Assembly (NCBI GenBank): GCA_903827945.1
Contig: CAIKKN010000003.1
Span: 16,565 to 80,564, forward strand
Source of the DNA: an uncultured Actinomycetes bacterium
GTDB lineage: Bacteria; Actinomycetota; Actinomycetes; Nanopelagicales; Nanopelagicaceae
Length of the DNA: 64,000 nucleotides
Reading direction: 5' to 3'
Every line of letters starts with the position of its first letter. Positions within the stretch are counted from its first letter, which is position 1. The notes beneath the pieces are model-generated. The model did no database searches. It worked only from the letters and a program-made list of their open reading frames with translations, and was not told where the DNA came from. Below, one piece after another: positions 1 to 9,180 of the stretch. The position numbers and the translations under genes were made by a program.

Positions 1-1
1 C

Positions 2-994
2 ATCACACTTGGTGAAACACTTGCAGATGTAGAAAACCCAGTTGCACTTCCATTGATTACAGTGGATGAACCTTCAATTTCTATGACAATTGGTATCAAC
101 ACTTCTCCTCTTGCTGGCAAGAGTGGAACAAAGCTCACTGCTCGCCAAGTTAAGGGTCGCCTTGATGCCGAGCTCGTTGGTAACGTTTCACTTCGCGTTC
201 TCAACACAGAACGCCCAGATACATGGGAAGTTCAAGGCCGCGGAGAATTGCAGCTTGCTGTTCTTGTTGAAATCATGAAGCGCGAAGGTTTCGAACTTAC
301 AGTTGGAAAGCCACAAGTAGTTTTGAAGAAGGTCGATGGCAAAGTTCACGAGCCAATGGAGCGTCTATCCATTGATGCACCTGAAGAATTCCTCGGAGTT
401 CTTACTCAGCTAATGGCGCTTCGCAAAGGCCGCATGGAGCAAATGGTTAACCATGGCACCGGATGGATTCGGCTTGATTACCGCGTTCCTTCACGTGGGC
501 TTATTGGTTTCAGAACTGAATTCTTAACTGAAACTCGTGGAACAGGCCTCCTGCACCACGTATTTGATGGTTATGAAGCTTGGCACGGAGATATCCGCAC
601 CCGCGGAACTGGATCACTTGTTTCAGACCGAATGGGAACAGTTACTTCTTATGCTCTTTATGGAACACAAGACCGCGGAAGCATCTTTGTTGAGCCAGGT
701 GATGAAGTTTACGAAGGCATGGTTATCGGTGAGAACTCACGTTCTGAAGATATGGACGTTAACTGTGTTCGCGAAAAGAAGCTCACGAACATGCGTGCTT
801 CAGGTACAGATGAATCAGAGCGTTTGATTCCACCGAAGAAGCTCAACATGGAAGGTGCTTTGGAATTCTGCCGCGAAGATGAATGCGTTGAAGTTACCCC
901 TGCCGTTGTTCGTATCCGCAAGGTCACCCTTGACGGCAACGAGCGCGCACGTGCAACTGCTCGCGCAAAGAAATCCAACCTAACCGCCAATTAG
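2..994 (+). CDS. typA: TypA/BipA translational GTPase, C-terminal part
   Basis: This is the 3' portion of a ribosome-binding GTPase of the EF-G/LepA superfamily; the G domain lies before the window. The frame is open from base 2, so no start is visible. The EF-G-like motif GRGELQLAVLVEIMKREGFEL spans bases 238-300, and the BipA-specific stretch SRGLIGFRTEFLTETRGTG follows. The C-terminal part includes KKLTNMRASGTDE, typical of BipA rather than EF-G. In other bacteria BipA acts in 50S subunit assembly and stress or cold adaptation. The stop codon is followed within 10 nt by a strong hairpin, so it probably ends its transcription unit. Confidence 0.95.
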   Translation: MTLGETLADVENPVALPLITVDEPSISMTIGINTSPLAGKSGTKLTARQVKGRLDAELVGNVSLRVLNTERPDTWEVQGRGELQLAVLVEIMKREGFELTVGKPQVVLKKVDGKVHEPMERLSIDAPEEFLGVLTQLMALRKGRMEQMVNHGTGWIRLDYRVPSRGLIGFRTEFLTETRGTGLLHHVFDGYEAWHGDIRTRGTGSLVSDRMGTVTSYALYGTQDRGSIFVEPGDEVYEGMVIGENSRSEDMDVNCVREKKLTNMRASGTDESERLIPPKKLNMEGALEFCREDECVEVTPAVVRIRKVTLDGNERARATARAKKSNLTAN

Positions 995-1002
995 TTTGAC
1001 CT

Positions 1003-1046
1003 CGAAAGTCCCGATTCCACGTTGAGTCGGGACTTTCGTCATTTCC
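1003..1046 (+). terminator. Rho-independent-type terminator after typA
   Basis: A perfect 12-bp inverted repeat pairs CGAAAGTCCCGA (1003-1014) with TCGGGACTTTCG (1027-1038) around a 12-nt loop. The following sequence is pyrimidine-rich but lacks a pure T run, so termination is likely rather than certain. Confidence 0.75.
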
Positions 1047-1083
1047 ATCCTCATTTGTCAGTCTCATTGGGTTAGATAGTGCC

Positions 1084-4000
1084 ATGGCCGCCAATCTGAA
1101 GCTCGTTCGTCGAGCAATTGCCGTGCCCACCTTCACATCAGATTCTGCTCAAGAGGAAGTAATTAGTTTCAGAGGTTCACTCGGGGTTTTTGGCAAAGCT
1201 GGATGCGGCAAAACTACGACGCTCATTCGCGCCGCACTTTCTCGAATGGATGCAGGGCAAGATCCAAATACAGTTTTGATTATCACCTACGGCCGCGAGA
1301 GTGCATCGATAATTCGTGATCAGATTGCTATTGGTGCAAAGAGCACAGCGACAAATCCGTTGGCCAGAACTTTTCACTCTTTGGCTTTCTCTATTCTCAA
1401 CGAGAAGCTTTCTCCCGAAGATCCTATGTATATATTGGTATCAGGTGCCGAACAAGATGCATTTATTAGTGAAATGCTTGAAAGCGGCTTTGATAAATCT
1501 GCGTGGCATGAAGATTTAGATTTAGCAAGAAAGACCAAAGGATTTGTTCGCGAAGTGCGCGATTTGATTCTTCGAGGTACCGAACTTGGTCTATTGCCTG
1601 AAGATTTAAAACGATTGGCACATGAGATGAATGAGCCATATTGGAATGGAGCAGCAGATTTTTGGGCATCATATGTCGATGTGATGAATTTGCGAAGCAT
1701 GAGCGTTGGTGAAACAGTAATTCGCATTGACCCCTCTGCCATTATTGTTGAAGCGATTAATCGTTTGAAATCATCGCCAGAATTACTTTCAAAGTATCGC
1801 TCGATGTTTACAACCATTCTGATTGATGAATTCCAAGAGAGTGATAAGAGTCAACGCGAACTTCTTGAATTGATTGCGCCAAAAGATACTATTTTCTTTC
1901 TCGATGCAGAATCTGCGGTTGGTCGATTCCGTGGCGCAGATCCAGATAGCATTGAAAGATATGTTCGGGAAAAAACTTCAAAACAGATCACATTGGAGAA
2001 AGGACATCGCTTCATTGGTGAACGAGTTGAAGAGGCGGCAAAGCTTGCAAGCCACGCTGAAGCTGCTCAATACATCGCTCACGCACTAAAACGTTCATAT
2101 CTTCACGATGGACTGCCTTGGTCAGAGATGGCCGTGCTTGTTCGAAATCCTGGCCTTCAAGTGGCTGCCTTGCAAAGAGCGCTTGCGCAAAATGGAATTC
2201 CTTTAAGCGTTGATGCCGGCGCCCTTGCATTGGCTTATAACCCTGCTGTTCGTCCAATTTTGGATATCGCAAACTTTGCGCTTCGCCCACATCTTTTAAC
2301 TCCAGGTAATTGGGAGCGAATTGAGGCTGTTTTGCTCTCAGAATTCTGTGGAGCAGATGCATTGGAGCTTCGACAAATTCGCGTGAAATTAGCGAAGGAA
2401 CGTATCGACGGTGAATCAAAAACAACGACAGAGATGGCACTGGAACTCATTGAGAATCCGACGATTTCGGTGGATTCAGAGTTTCGCCCTTTTGCTCGAT
2501 TGAGAGATTTGTTGGTTGCTGCACGGAAAGCATCGCGTGGAGATGTGAGTGATGTCTTGTGGGCAATTTGGGATAGTTCAATGGATTACAACGGAGCAAA
2601 AATTTCGCTTCTGTGGCGGGAAAGAGCTCTCAACGGTGGAAATAAAGGAGCACTTGCCGATCGCGATATAGATTCTGTGATTCAACTCTTTGAATCGGCT
2701 CGCAGGTTTAGTGAACGAGCACCAGGAGCGCGCGCGACTACATTTATTGATCAACTCTTCGAAGAGCGAATTCTCAGCGATGCAATCTTTTCAAAGGCAC
2801 AAAAAGAGAATGTAGTCTCTTTGTTGACGGTTCATGCTGCCAAAGGTTTGGAGTGGAATTTTGTCGCACTCGCCGGACTACAAGAAGGCGCTTGGCCAAA
2901 TTTAAAAGAGCGAGGTTCGCTGCTGGGAAGTGAGCGTCTAGTGGAAGCAGAGCGCACTGGCTTGCGCTCACCTAGTGAAATTGCAGCGAGTGCTTCATAT
3001 GGACTCATTAAAGATGAACGACGACTCCTCAACGTTGCGCGAACGCGCGCCAAGTCGCGGCTCTTGGTTACTGCCGTGCAGGCCGAAGACTTGCAACCTT
3101 CTCGCTTCTTTGATGAGATATATGAAGAAATTTATGGAATCTCATCGGATGAGGGTGAGCATGCAACGAGTGAGCGAGCACTGACCCCGCAAGCACTGAT
3201 TTCCCAGCTTCGTAGAGTTCTAGAAGGCGGCGCAGAAGGAGACAAAGAGTTTGCAGCCTCGTTATTAAAGAGCCTGGCATCGGAAGGATTTTCATCAGCT
3301 AATCCATCAACGTGGCTTGGCGCCCGCCCGTTGAGCAGTGACGCCCCTGTAGTTGCACAAGATCAATCTGTCTTTGTATCTCCCAGTGGATTGCAGAGTT
3401 TCGAAGATTGTGGACTGAAATGGTTTCTTGAAAAGAATGGCGCACGAGATGGAGATTCAACTGCTCAACTTCTCGGAACTGCAATTCACGCCCTTGCGCG
3501 AATGGCAGCAGATGATTCGACCCTCACTCTAGAAGAGGCTATTGTGAAATTGACTGCCTCGTGGTCAATCGTGGATCAAAGCGTTGGCTGGTTTAAAGAA
3601 GCTCAGCTTGTTGAGGCGCGTGCCATGTTGAAGCGTTTCTTTGATTGGCACCGCGAAAATAAGCGCGAAATAGTGGCAGTAGAAGAGAAATTCAAAGTAG
3701 AAATTGGTCGAGCAATATTGAGTGGAAGTGTTGATCGACTTGAAAGTGATGGCACGTCTTTGCATGTTGTTGATCTGAAGACTGGCGCAACCGCAATTTC
3801 ACCCGCAGATGCTCTAGAACATAAACAACTTGCCGCTTATCAACTTGCCGTCATGGAAGGTGGATTCGCTGCAGTTACAGATATTAAGAAATCCGGGGGA
3901 GCGGAACTTCTCTTTGTAGCGGGAGATCGCGCAGATGCCGCCCATCGAAGCCAACCAACGGTAGACCGTGACGCTGTTGCTGCTGAAATAGAGAGCGCTG

Positions 4001-4113
4001 CTGAAGGAATGAGTGCAAATCAATTCACTGCAACTCTGAACAAGAACTGCCGCACATGCTCAGTCAAACTCATCTGTCCTTTGCAAGCAAATGGAAGGAG
4101 TGTGATTGAGTAA
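1084..4113 (+). CDS. adnA: AdnA-type helicase-nuclease subunit
   Basis: This is probably the AdnA subunit of the AdnAB double-strand-break resection machine, the actinobacterial counterpart of RecBCD/AddAB. A UvrD-like helicase core starts with Walker A GKAGCGKTT (residues 37-45), followed by LIDEFQESD and VSLLTVHAAKGLEWNFV. A C-terminal PD-(D/E)XK nuclease carries GSVDRLESDG and VVDLKTG. An upstream Cys (FEDCGLKWF) plus C-x2-C-x5-C near the C terminus matches the iron-sulfur cysteine pattern of AddB/AdnA nucleases. The length of 1009 aa fits. adnB overlaps its stop by one base (TAATG), so the two are translationally coupled. No Shine-Dalgarno is evident at ATG 1084. Confidence 0.88.
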   Translation: MAANLKLVRRAIAVPTFTSDSAQEEVISFRGSLGVFGKAGCGKTTTLIRAALSRMDAGQDPNTVLIITYGRESASIIRDQIAIGAKSTATNPLARTFHSLAFSILNEKLSPEDPMYILVSGAEQDAFISEMLESGFDKSAWHEDLDLARKTKGFVREVRDLILRGTELGLLPEDLKRLAHEMNEPYWNGAADFWASYVDVMNLRSMSVGETVIRIDPSAIIVEAINRLKSSPELLSKYRSMFTTILIDEFQESDKSQRELLELIAPKDTIFFLDAESAVGRFRGADPDSIERYVREKTSKQITLEKGHRFIGERVEEAAKLASHAEAAQYIAHALKRSYLHDGLPWSEMAVLVRNPGLQVAALQRALAQNGIPLSVDAGALALAYNPAVRPILDIANFALRPHLLTPGNWERIEAVLLSEFCGADALELRQIRVKLAKERIDGESKTTTEMALELIENPTISVDSEFRPFARLRDLLVAARKASRGDVSDVLWAIWDSSMDYNGAKISLLWRERALNGGNKGALADRDIDSVIQLFESARRFSERAPGARATTFIDQLFEERILSDAIFSKAQKENVVSLLTVHAAKGLEWNFVALAGLQEGAWPNLKERGSLLGSERLVEAERTGLRSPSEIAASASYGLIKDERRLLNVARTRAKSRLLVTAVQAEDLQPSRFFDEIYEEIYGISSDEGEHATSERALTPQALISQLRRVLEGGAEGDKEFAASLLKSLASEGFSSANPSTWLGARPLSSDAPVVAQDQSVFVSPSGLQSFEDCGLKWFLEKNGARDGDSTAQLLGTAIHALARMAADDSTLTLEEAIVKLTASWSIVDQSVGWFKEAQLVEARAMLKRFFDWHRENKREIVAVEEKFKVEIGRAILSGSVDRLESDGTSLHVVDLKTGATAISPADALEHKQLAAYQLAVMEGGFAAVTDIKKSGGAELLFVAGDRADAAHRSQPTVDRDAVAAEIESAAEGMSANQFTATLNKNCRTCSVKLICPLQANGRSVIE

Positions 4114-7100
4114 TGACAAGTAACGCTCGCATAGTTGATGGAAAAATCGAACTTCGCAAGGAAATAAGTTCCACCCAAATTGCCGAAGCGCTCGGATCCT
4201 TAAGTGGAAAACTAATTCTGCCAACCGCAGAACAGCGTGCAATTATTGAATCTAAACATTGGGGTCCTGCTGTCATCATTGCCGGTGCTGGCTCAGGTAA
4301 AACTGAGACGATGAGCCAACGAGTTCTTTGGCTGGTTGCAAACGGAGTTGTCGCGCCAAATGAGATTCTCGGACTTACATTTACACGAAAGGCGGCGGGA
4401 GAACTTTCTCAACGTATTCGCAAGCGCCTTCGTCAATTGCGCAAAGTTGGTTTGTTACCAAACGATGAGATTGGCGAGAGTCTAGATATCGCTGTCGAAG
4501 TTTCTACATATCATTCCTATGCCGGACGGGCGCTCAATGAATATGGAATCTTGCTAGGAATTGATTCCTCGGTTGAGCCAATTGGCGAGGCAGCGGCTTG
4601 GCAATTAACGCACAATATCGTCACCCGTGAAGGAGATATCGAATTCCCAATCACGCACAAGCCAAAGAAAATTGTCGAAAATGTAATGTCGCTCTCTTCC
4701 CAGATTGCTGAACATAATCTGACTATCGGGGAAGTCGAAGCTCTCGATAGGGCGAAATTGGCTGAGTTTGAGGCCATAACTGGGCGCTCAAATCAGGATG
4801 TTCGCGATGCGATAACGGTCTTGAAAGAGCGAATATCGATACTGCGCATGGTGCGGGAGGCAGATGAATATCGAAAGTCGAATGGCACTCTGACATTTGA
4901 TGATCACATGGCTCTAGCAGCGCGCTTATCTGAAGAAGTTAAAGAAATGTCAGTCCGAGAATCTGCTCGTTACAAAGTGGTCTTACTTGATGAATATCAA
5001 GACACATCATTTAGCCAAGTGCGCTTTCTCTCTAATCTCTTTGGAAACTCTGGACATTGCGTCACGGCGGTAGGTGATCCCCATCAATCTATTTATGGGT
5101 GGCGCGGCGCGGCAGCGCAAACACTTGGAGACTTCGAAAAGCGATTTGCCTCGAGTGGTAGGCAATGCGTCGAATTTAATTTGCTCACAACATGGCGTAA
5201 CGACCTTGAAATTCTTGATTTCGCAAACTTGATAATTGATCAACATGCAGCAGCTATCAACGAATCCAAAGGGAGCGGCTCTAGAACGAGTGTAAAGAAA
5301 CTCTCATTACGACCTGGAGCAGGCAACGGTGAAGTGTTTGCTGGACGTTATGTAACTCGTCAAGATGAAGCCGAAGGAATTGCAGATTATTTCGAGAAAC
5401 TATGGATGGATGAGACAGGAAAACCACGGCCGGCCGATGAGCGCCCTACGTGTGCAGTCTTAGTTCGCACTAAGAGTTATATAACTGAGATTGAAAATGC
5501 GCTGCGAGATCGCGGCCTCCCAACGGAAGTGGTTGGCCTTGGGGGGTTAATCCATGTCCCAGAGATTGCGGACATCATCGCTGTATTGAGGTCGGTGACA
5601 TTTCCAGATCACGGAACAGCGCTTGCTCGATTACTTGTAGGACCACGTGTAGCCCTTGGACCAAAAGATCTTGCAGGGCTCGGTCGATTTGCTCGCGATA
5701 GAGCGAAAGATGGAAATGACTCTCGAGCAAAATCTCTGGAGTACGCCCTTGAAAATGGCAGCCCAGATGTATTGGAAGCCGATGATTTGCCAGTCGGTTC
5801 CCTTATTGAAGCTTTGGATGAGATTGAAAAAGCTCAAAGCTCATATTTCACCGGCGAGGGTTTGAAACGATTGAAGGAATTTGCCTTAGAACTGGCTTCT
5901 TTGCGTCGTTCCCTCGGAGGATCACTGACCGACATCATTACAGAAGTTGAAAGATTTCTCCGACTAGATACTGAACTTCTCGTGCGCGATGGTTGGCAAT
6001 CAGGTCGCAGACATATCGATTCATTCTTGGATGAAGCATCATCATTTCAACGAAGCGGGGGAACGCTTTCCGCCTTCCTTCGCTGGTTAGAAGTCGCCGA
6101 GGCTCAGGAAGGTGGGCTTAAACCCGCAACCGTTACCGTTTCTAATGATGCAATTCAAATATTGACTATTCACACTTCTAAGGGAGCGGAATGGGAAGCA
6201 GTTGCAGTTCCTGGGCTTAACGAAAAGAATTTTCCAAATGCAGGCAAAGGCTCAGATAGTTGGCTCAAGAGTTCAGGTTCAATTCAACTTGCGCTTCGAA
6301 AAGATTCCATGGATGTAGATGACTTTAGGCTTCCGATTGAGAATACATTTGTGGCCACTGGAAGAGCACTGAAGGAATTTGAATCTCGCTGGAAACGAAA
6401 GAAGCGTGAGGAAGAGTTACGACTTGCCTATGTGGCTTTTACACGTGCCAAGACCCATCTTTTTGGAACAAGTGCGATGTACGGAGATGGCAAGCGAGCT
6501 AACGCTGAGAGTGAAATATTTACCTGGATGAAAGAGTTTGTCGAAGCTAGATATCCGGAGAGAGTGCTCTCGCAAATAAGTGAAGATGTTATCGAGAATC
6601 CAAATCTTGTCACAAAGAAGAGTGCAACATGGCCACTTGCCCCCTTGCGTCAAGCATCTATCCAAAGATCGGCGAAATTGGTGGAAAGTACAGAAGAGAG
6701 GAAATATGAAGATATTTCTGCTACAACGAGTGGTGAAGAGGCACTTCTTAAAGATGCAGCTGCCCTCATTCTAGAACGCCGAAGATACTCGGCAGTTACT
6801 GAGGTTTATTTACCAACAAGGCTTTCCGTTTCCACGCTCATTCGATTGAAATCTGATCCGAGCGAGCTTGCATTAAATATTCGAAGACCAATGCCCTCAC
6901 ATACCCCACACGTTGCGCGCCAAGGAACAGATTTTCATACCTGGATTGAACGACACTTTGAGAGAAGCGTTCTCTTTGATGATGACATCTTTGGAAATGA
7001 AGATGCTGATGAAATCGAACATATGAGCGAGGAAAAAGGCTCTGCTGCCCTTAAAAAGTTACAAGGCCAATGGCTCGCTAGTGAGTGGGGCTCTAGGCAG

Positions 7101-7424
7101 CCGCTCAGTGTGGAGGAAGGGTTTGAAACAGTAATTGAAGGCATCCTCCTTCGAGGTCGAATCGATGCGGTTTATCGGATTGGGGAGGAAAAGTATGAAG
7201 TAGTTGATTGGAAGACTGGAAAGGTGAAGAGCGGGGAAGAATTGGCCGATGCCGCTATCCAATTAGCAATGTATCGCTTGGCCTATTCAAAACTTCACGA
7301 AATTCCATTGGAAAATATAAGCGCAGCTTTCCATTACATCCCAGCAAACAAAACTATTCGTCCTGCAGATATTCTTGATGAAGATGGAATCAAGAAGTTA
7401 ATTTCGGCTGTTACTTTAGTTTAA
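4113..7424 (+). CDS. adnB: AdnB-type helicase-nuclease subunit
   Basis: This is the second AdnAB subunit, an SF1A helicase fused to a RecB-family nuclease. It has a Q-motif-like LPTAEQRAII, Walker A GAGSGKT (58-64), LLDEYQDTS, GDPHQSIYGWRGA, TTWRN, ILTIHTSKGAEWE and the motif VI stretch LRLAYVAFTRAK. The C-terminal nuclease shows GRIDAVYRIG followed by YEVVDWKTGK and a QLAMYRLAY helix. The canonical motor motifs are intact, whereas AdnA has a more divergent motif VI, consistent with AdnB being the lead motor in mycobacteria. The start ATG at 4113 overlaps the adnA stop. Its 3' end overlaps the convergent nuclease gene by 14 bp. Confidence 0.9.
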   Translation: MTSNARIVDGKIELRKEISSTQIAEALGSLSGKLILPTAEQRAIIESKHWGPAVIIAGAGSGKTETMSQRVLWLVANGVVAPNEILGLTFTRKAAGELSQRIRKRLRQLRKVGLLPNDEIGESLDIAVEVSTYHSYAGRALNEYGILLGIDSSVEPIGEAAAWQLTHNIVTREGDIEFPITHKPKKIVENVMSLSSQIAEHNLTIGEVEALDRAKLAEFEAITGRSNQDVRDAITVLKERISILRMVREADEYRKSNGTLTFDDHMALAARLSEEVKEMSVRESARYKVVLLDEYQDTSFSQVRFLSNLFGNSGHCVTAVGDPHQSIYGWRGAAAQTLGDFEKRFASSGRQCVEFNLLTTWRNDLEILDFANLIIDQHAAAINESKGSGSRTSVKKLSLRPGAGNGEVFAGRYVTRQDEAEGIADYFEKLWMDETGKPRPADERPTCAVLVRTKSYITEIENALRDRGLPTEVVGLGGLIHVPEIADIIAVLRSVTFPDHGTALARLLVGPRVALGPKDLAGLGRFARDRAKDGNDSRAKSLEYALENGSPDVLEADDLPVGSLIEALDEIEKAQSSYFTGEGLKRLKEFALELASLRRSLGGSLTDIITEVERFLRLDTELLVRDGWQSGRRHIDSFLDEASSFQRSGGTLSAFLRWLEVAEAQEGGLKPATVTVSNDAIQILTIHTSKGAEWEAVAVPGLNEKNFPNAGKGSDSWLKSSGSIQLALRKDSMDVDDFRLPIENTFVATGRALKEFESRWKRKKREEELRLAYVAFTRAKTHLFGTSAMYGDGKRANAESEIFTWMKEFVEARYPERVLSQISEDVIENPNLVTKKSATWPLAPLRQASIQRSAKLVESTEERKYEDISATTSGEEALLKDAAALILERRRYSAVTEVYLPTRLSVSTLIRLKSDPSELALNIRRPMPSHTPHVARQGTDFHTWIERHFERSVLFDDDIFGNEDADEIEHMSEEKGSAALKKLQGQWLASEWGSRQPLSVEEGFETVIEGILLRGRIDAVYRIGEEKYEVVDWKTGKVKSGEELADAAIQLAMYRLAYSKLHEIPLENISAAFHYIPANKTIRPADILDEDGIKKLISAVTLV

Positions 7425-8223
7425 TCACAGCGCCTATTGCTAGATGATCGCTAACACCAAGCTCTTTTATTGAAAGCTCGTCCACATCTATTTTTGCCAG
7501 ATTCTTTTTTGAAGCCAAAAGGTAATCAAATTGAATCTTTGGACCCCACGATGGATAGGTGAGTTTTGACGTGATTGATTTCCATCCAGTGCGCTCCGGT
7601 AAATTCCATGGCAAGTTTAGATCTCCAATAATTATTGCTATCCCGGGAAGCTTATGGAGTTCGCGTTGCAATTTTTTAAGTTGTAGAAAGTTTAGAATTG
7701 GTACAAAAGAAAGATGTGTCACAGCAACAGTAAAGCCATTTTCAAGTTCAGCGACAAGTGCAACTCGAGGTTCATCGCGAACATAAGCAAGACCCACGCC
7801 GCGCTTGCTTGGAACAGCAAGTGGTAAGCCAACTCGTGAGCGTCCAAGTTCGACTCGATGCCATTTTTTGACAGGGATTCGCGATATTAAGCCGATGCCA
7901 TAAGCGCTCTCGCCGAGAACACCTTTATCGTGAGAAACTATTTTCGATTCATCTTCTCCAACAGCGTGCCAGCTTTCACCCGGTGTCCCGATTAGTGTTG
8001 GCGCAAATGCCCAATGGTGAGTCTCCATCGCGTGGGCAATTTCCTGCACATGATGAATATGAAAAGAACGACTTTGCTTGTGGTCAATTTCTTGAAGGCC
8101 TAGAACATCCACGTCCAACTTCGCCACCGCTTGCTGAAGTCTGGAAAGGGCCTGCTCGAAGCCACTATCTGGGGCAGGGGGAATGGCCATTCCGTGGAGC
8201 ACATTCCAAGAAATAACCTTCAT
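7411..8223 (-). CDS. Endonuclease/exonuclease/phosphatase (EEP) family protein
   Basis: A 270-aa DNase I-like fold metal-dependent hydrolase. Visible family motifs are an N-terminal KVISWNVLHG, LGLQEIDHKQ (metal-binding Glu), VTHLSFVP, IIGDLNLPWN and a C-terminal SDHLAIGAVI (catalytic Asp-His). The substrate cannot be read from sequence; members cleave nucleic acids, phosphoesters or lipids. It lies among DNA repair genes, which hints at a nucleic acid substrate, but this is inference. It is divergent from nudC, with only 35 bp between the start codons, and a TANNNT box sits 6 nt before its ATG. Confidence 0.82.
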   Translation of the reverse strand: MKVISWNVLHGMAIPPAPDSGFEQALSRLQQAVAKLDVDVLGLQEIDHKQSRSFHIHHVQEIAHAMETHHWAFAPTLIGTPGESWHAVGEDESKIVSHDKGVLGESAYGIGLISRIPVKKWHRVELGRSRVGLPLAVPSKRGVGLAYVRDEPRVALVAELENGFTVAVTHLSFVPILNFLQLKKLQRELHKLPGIAIIIGDLNLPWNLPERTGWKSITSKLTYPSWGPKIQFDYLLASKKNLAKIDVDELSIKELGVSDHLAIGAVIKLK

Positions 8224-8229
8224 GGAACG

Positions 8230-8235
8230 AGCGTA
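8230..8235 (-). promoter_or_regulatory. Predicted leaderless -10 box for the EEP gene
   Basis: On the minus strand TACGCT ends exactly 6 nt before the ATG (8221-8223), so the start codon would be the transcript 5' end. It lies within the 35-bp divergent gap shared with nudC. Confidence 0.6.
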
Positions 8236-8246
8236 GCTGGGTCTAG

Positions 8247-8252
8247 TAGGGT
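8247..8252 (+). promoter_or_regulatory. Predicted leaderless -10 box for nudC
   Basis: TAGGGT followed by 6 nt and then ATG 8259. No obvious -35 hexamer is visible. It lies back to back with the minus-strand box of the EEP gene. Confidence 0.6.
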
Positions 8253-8258
8253 CGCCCT

Positions 8259-9176
8259 ATGGTCGCTCCGCTCAATTTCCCGCTCAATTTGCCGCTGGCA
8301 AAGAGTGGGGTCGATAGGGCGGCGCATTTTCGTCTCGATCAAGGGAAACTAGATTCTCTTTGGGCGCAAGGAAAAATTACCCACTTCAATGGAGAGAAGT
8401 TTCTGACGGATGAAAACGGTTTAGTTTTTCTAGAACCGACATCTATCGGCCATGGCGAACGATATTTTCTAGGTGTTGATGGCTCAGGCGTGGCATATTT
8501 TCTCTTCCATTCAGAAACTCTCTTAGCGCCGGAAGAAAATTATCACTTGCTTCGCGAAGCACAATTAAATGATTTACATATCGGCCTGGCGGTACATGGT
8601 CAATCATTAGCACTGTGGCATAAACGCCACCCGCATTGTTCAATGTGCGGGGCAGGCACTGCGCCAGCTCAGGGCGGGGCCGTTCGCAAATGTCCAAGCT
8701 GTGAAGCAGAACATTACCCACGTACAGATCCAGCAATCATTGTTTTAACTCGCGACAGTAATGACCGAATTCTCCTTGGTCGCCAACAAGTATGGCCAGA
8801 ACATCGCTTCTCAACTTTTGCCGGATTTGTTGAGCCTGGTGAATCTTTTGAAGCTGCTGTTGTTCGTGAGGTAAAAGAAGAAGCTAACGTCAAAGTACAT
8901 TCCATTGAATATATTGGCTCGCAACCTTGGCCATTCCCAGCATCACTCATGATTGCGTTCAGCGCAATTATCGAAGACCCGTCAAATGCTAAACCAGATG
9001 GCGAAGAGATTGTTGATATTAAGTGGCTTGATCGTGACTCTATTGTGGAGCAATTAAAAGCTGAGACTCTTCTGCTTCCACCTCCCCTTTCAGTGGCGCG
9101 AGCAATGATTGATGCTTGGTACATCGCCGACGGAGTAGAACGTCCACGTCTTGATAGCCCAGAGAGTTGGCGTTAA
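8259..9176 (+). CDS. nudC: NAD(+)/NADH pyrophosphatase (Nudix)
   Basis: NudC hydrolyses NAD(H) and can remove NAD caps from RNA. The four-cysteine zinc ribbon is present (CSMCG and CPSCE), then HYPRTDPAIIVL, the Nudix box GFVEPGESFEAAVVREVKEE and the NudC-specific SQPWPFPxS motif (GSQPWPFPAS). The length of 305 aa is normal. uvrD2 starts 4 nt after its stop, so the pair is probably cotranscribed. nudC next to uvrD2 and adnAB is also the arrangement in mycobacteria. Confidence 0.95.
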   Translation: MVAPLNFPLNLPLAKSGVDRAAHFRLDQGKLDSLWAQGKITHFNGEKFLTDENGLVFLEPTSIGHGERYFLGVDGSGVAYFLFHSETLLAPEENYHLLREAQLNDLHIGLAVHGQSLALWHKRHPHCSMCGAGTAPAQGGAVRKCPSCEAEHYPRTDPAIIVLTRDSNDRILLGRQQVWPEHRFSTFAGFVEPGESFEAAVVREVKEEANVKVHSIEYIGSQPWPFPASLMIAFSAIIEDPSNAKPDGEEIVDIKWLDRDSIVEQLKAETLLLPPPLSVARAMIDAWYIADGVERPRLDSPESWR

Positions 9177-9180
9177 GTAG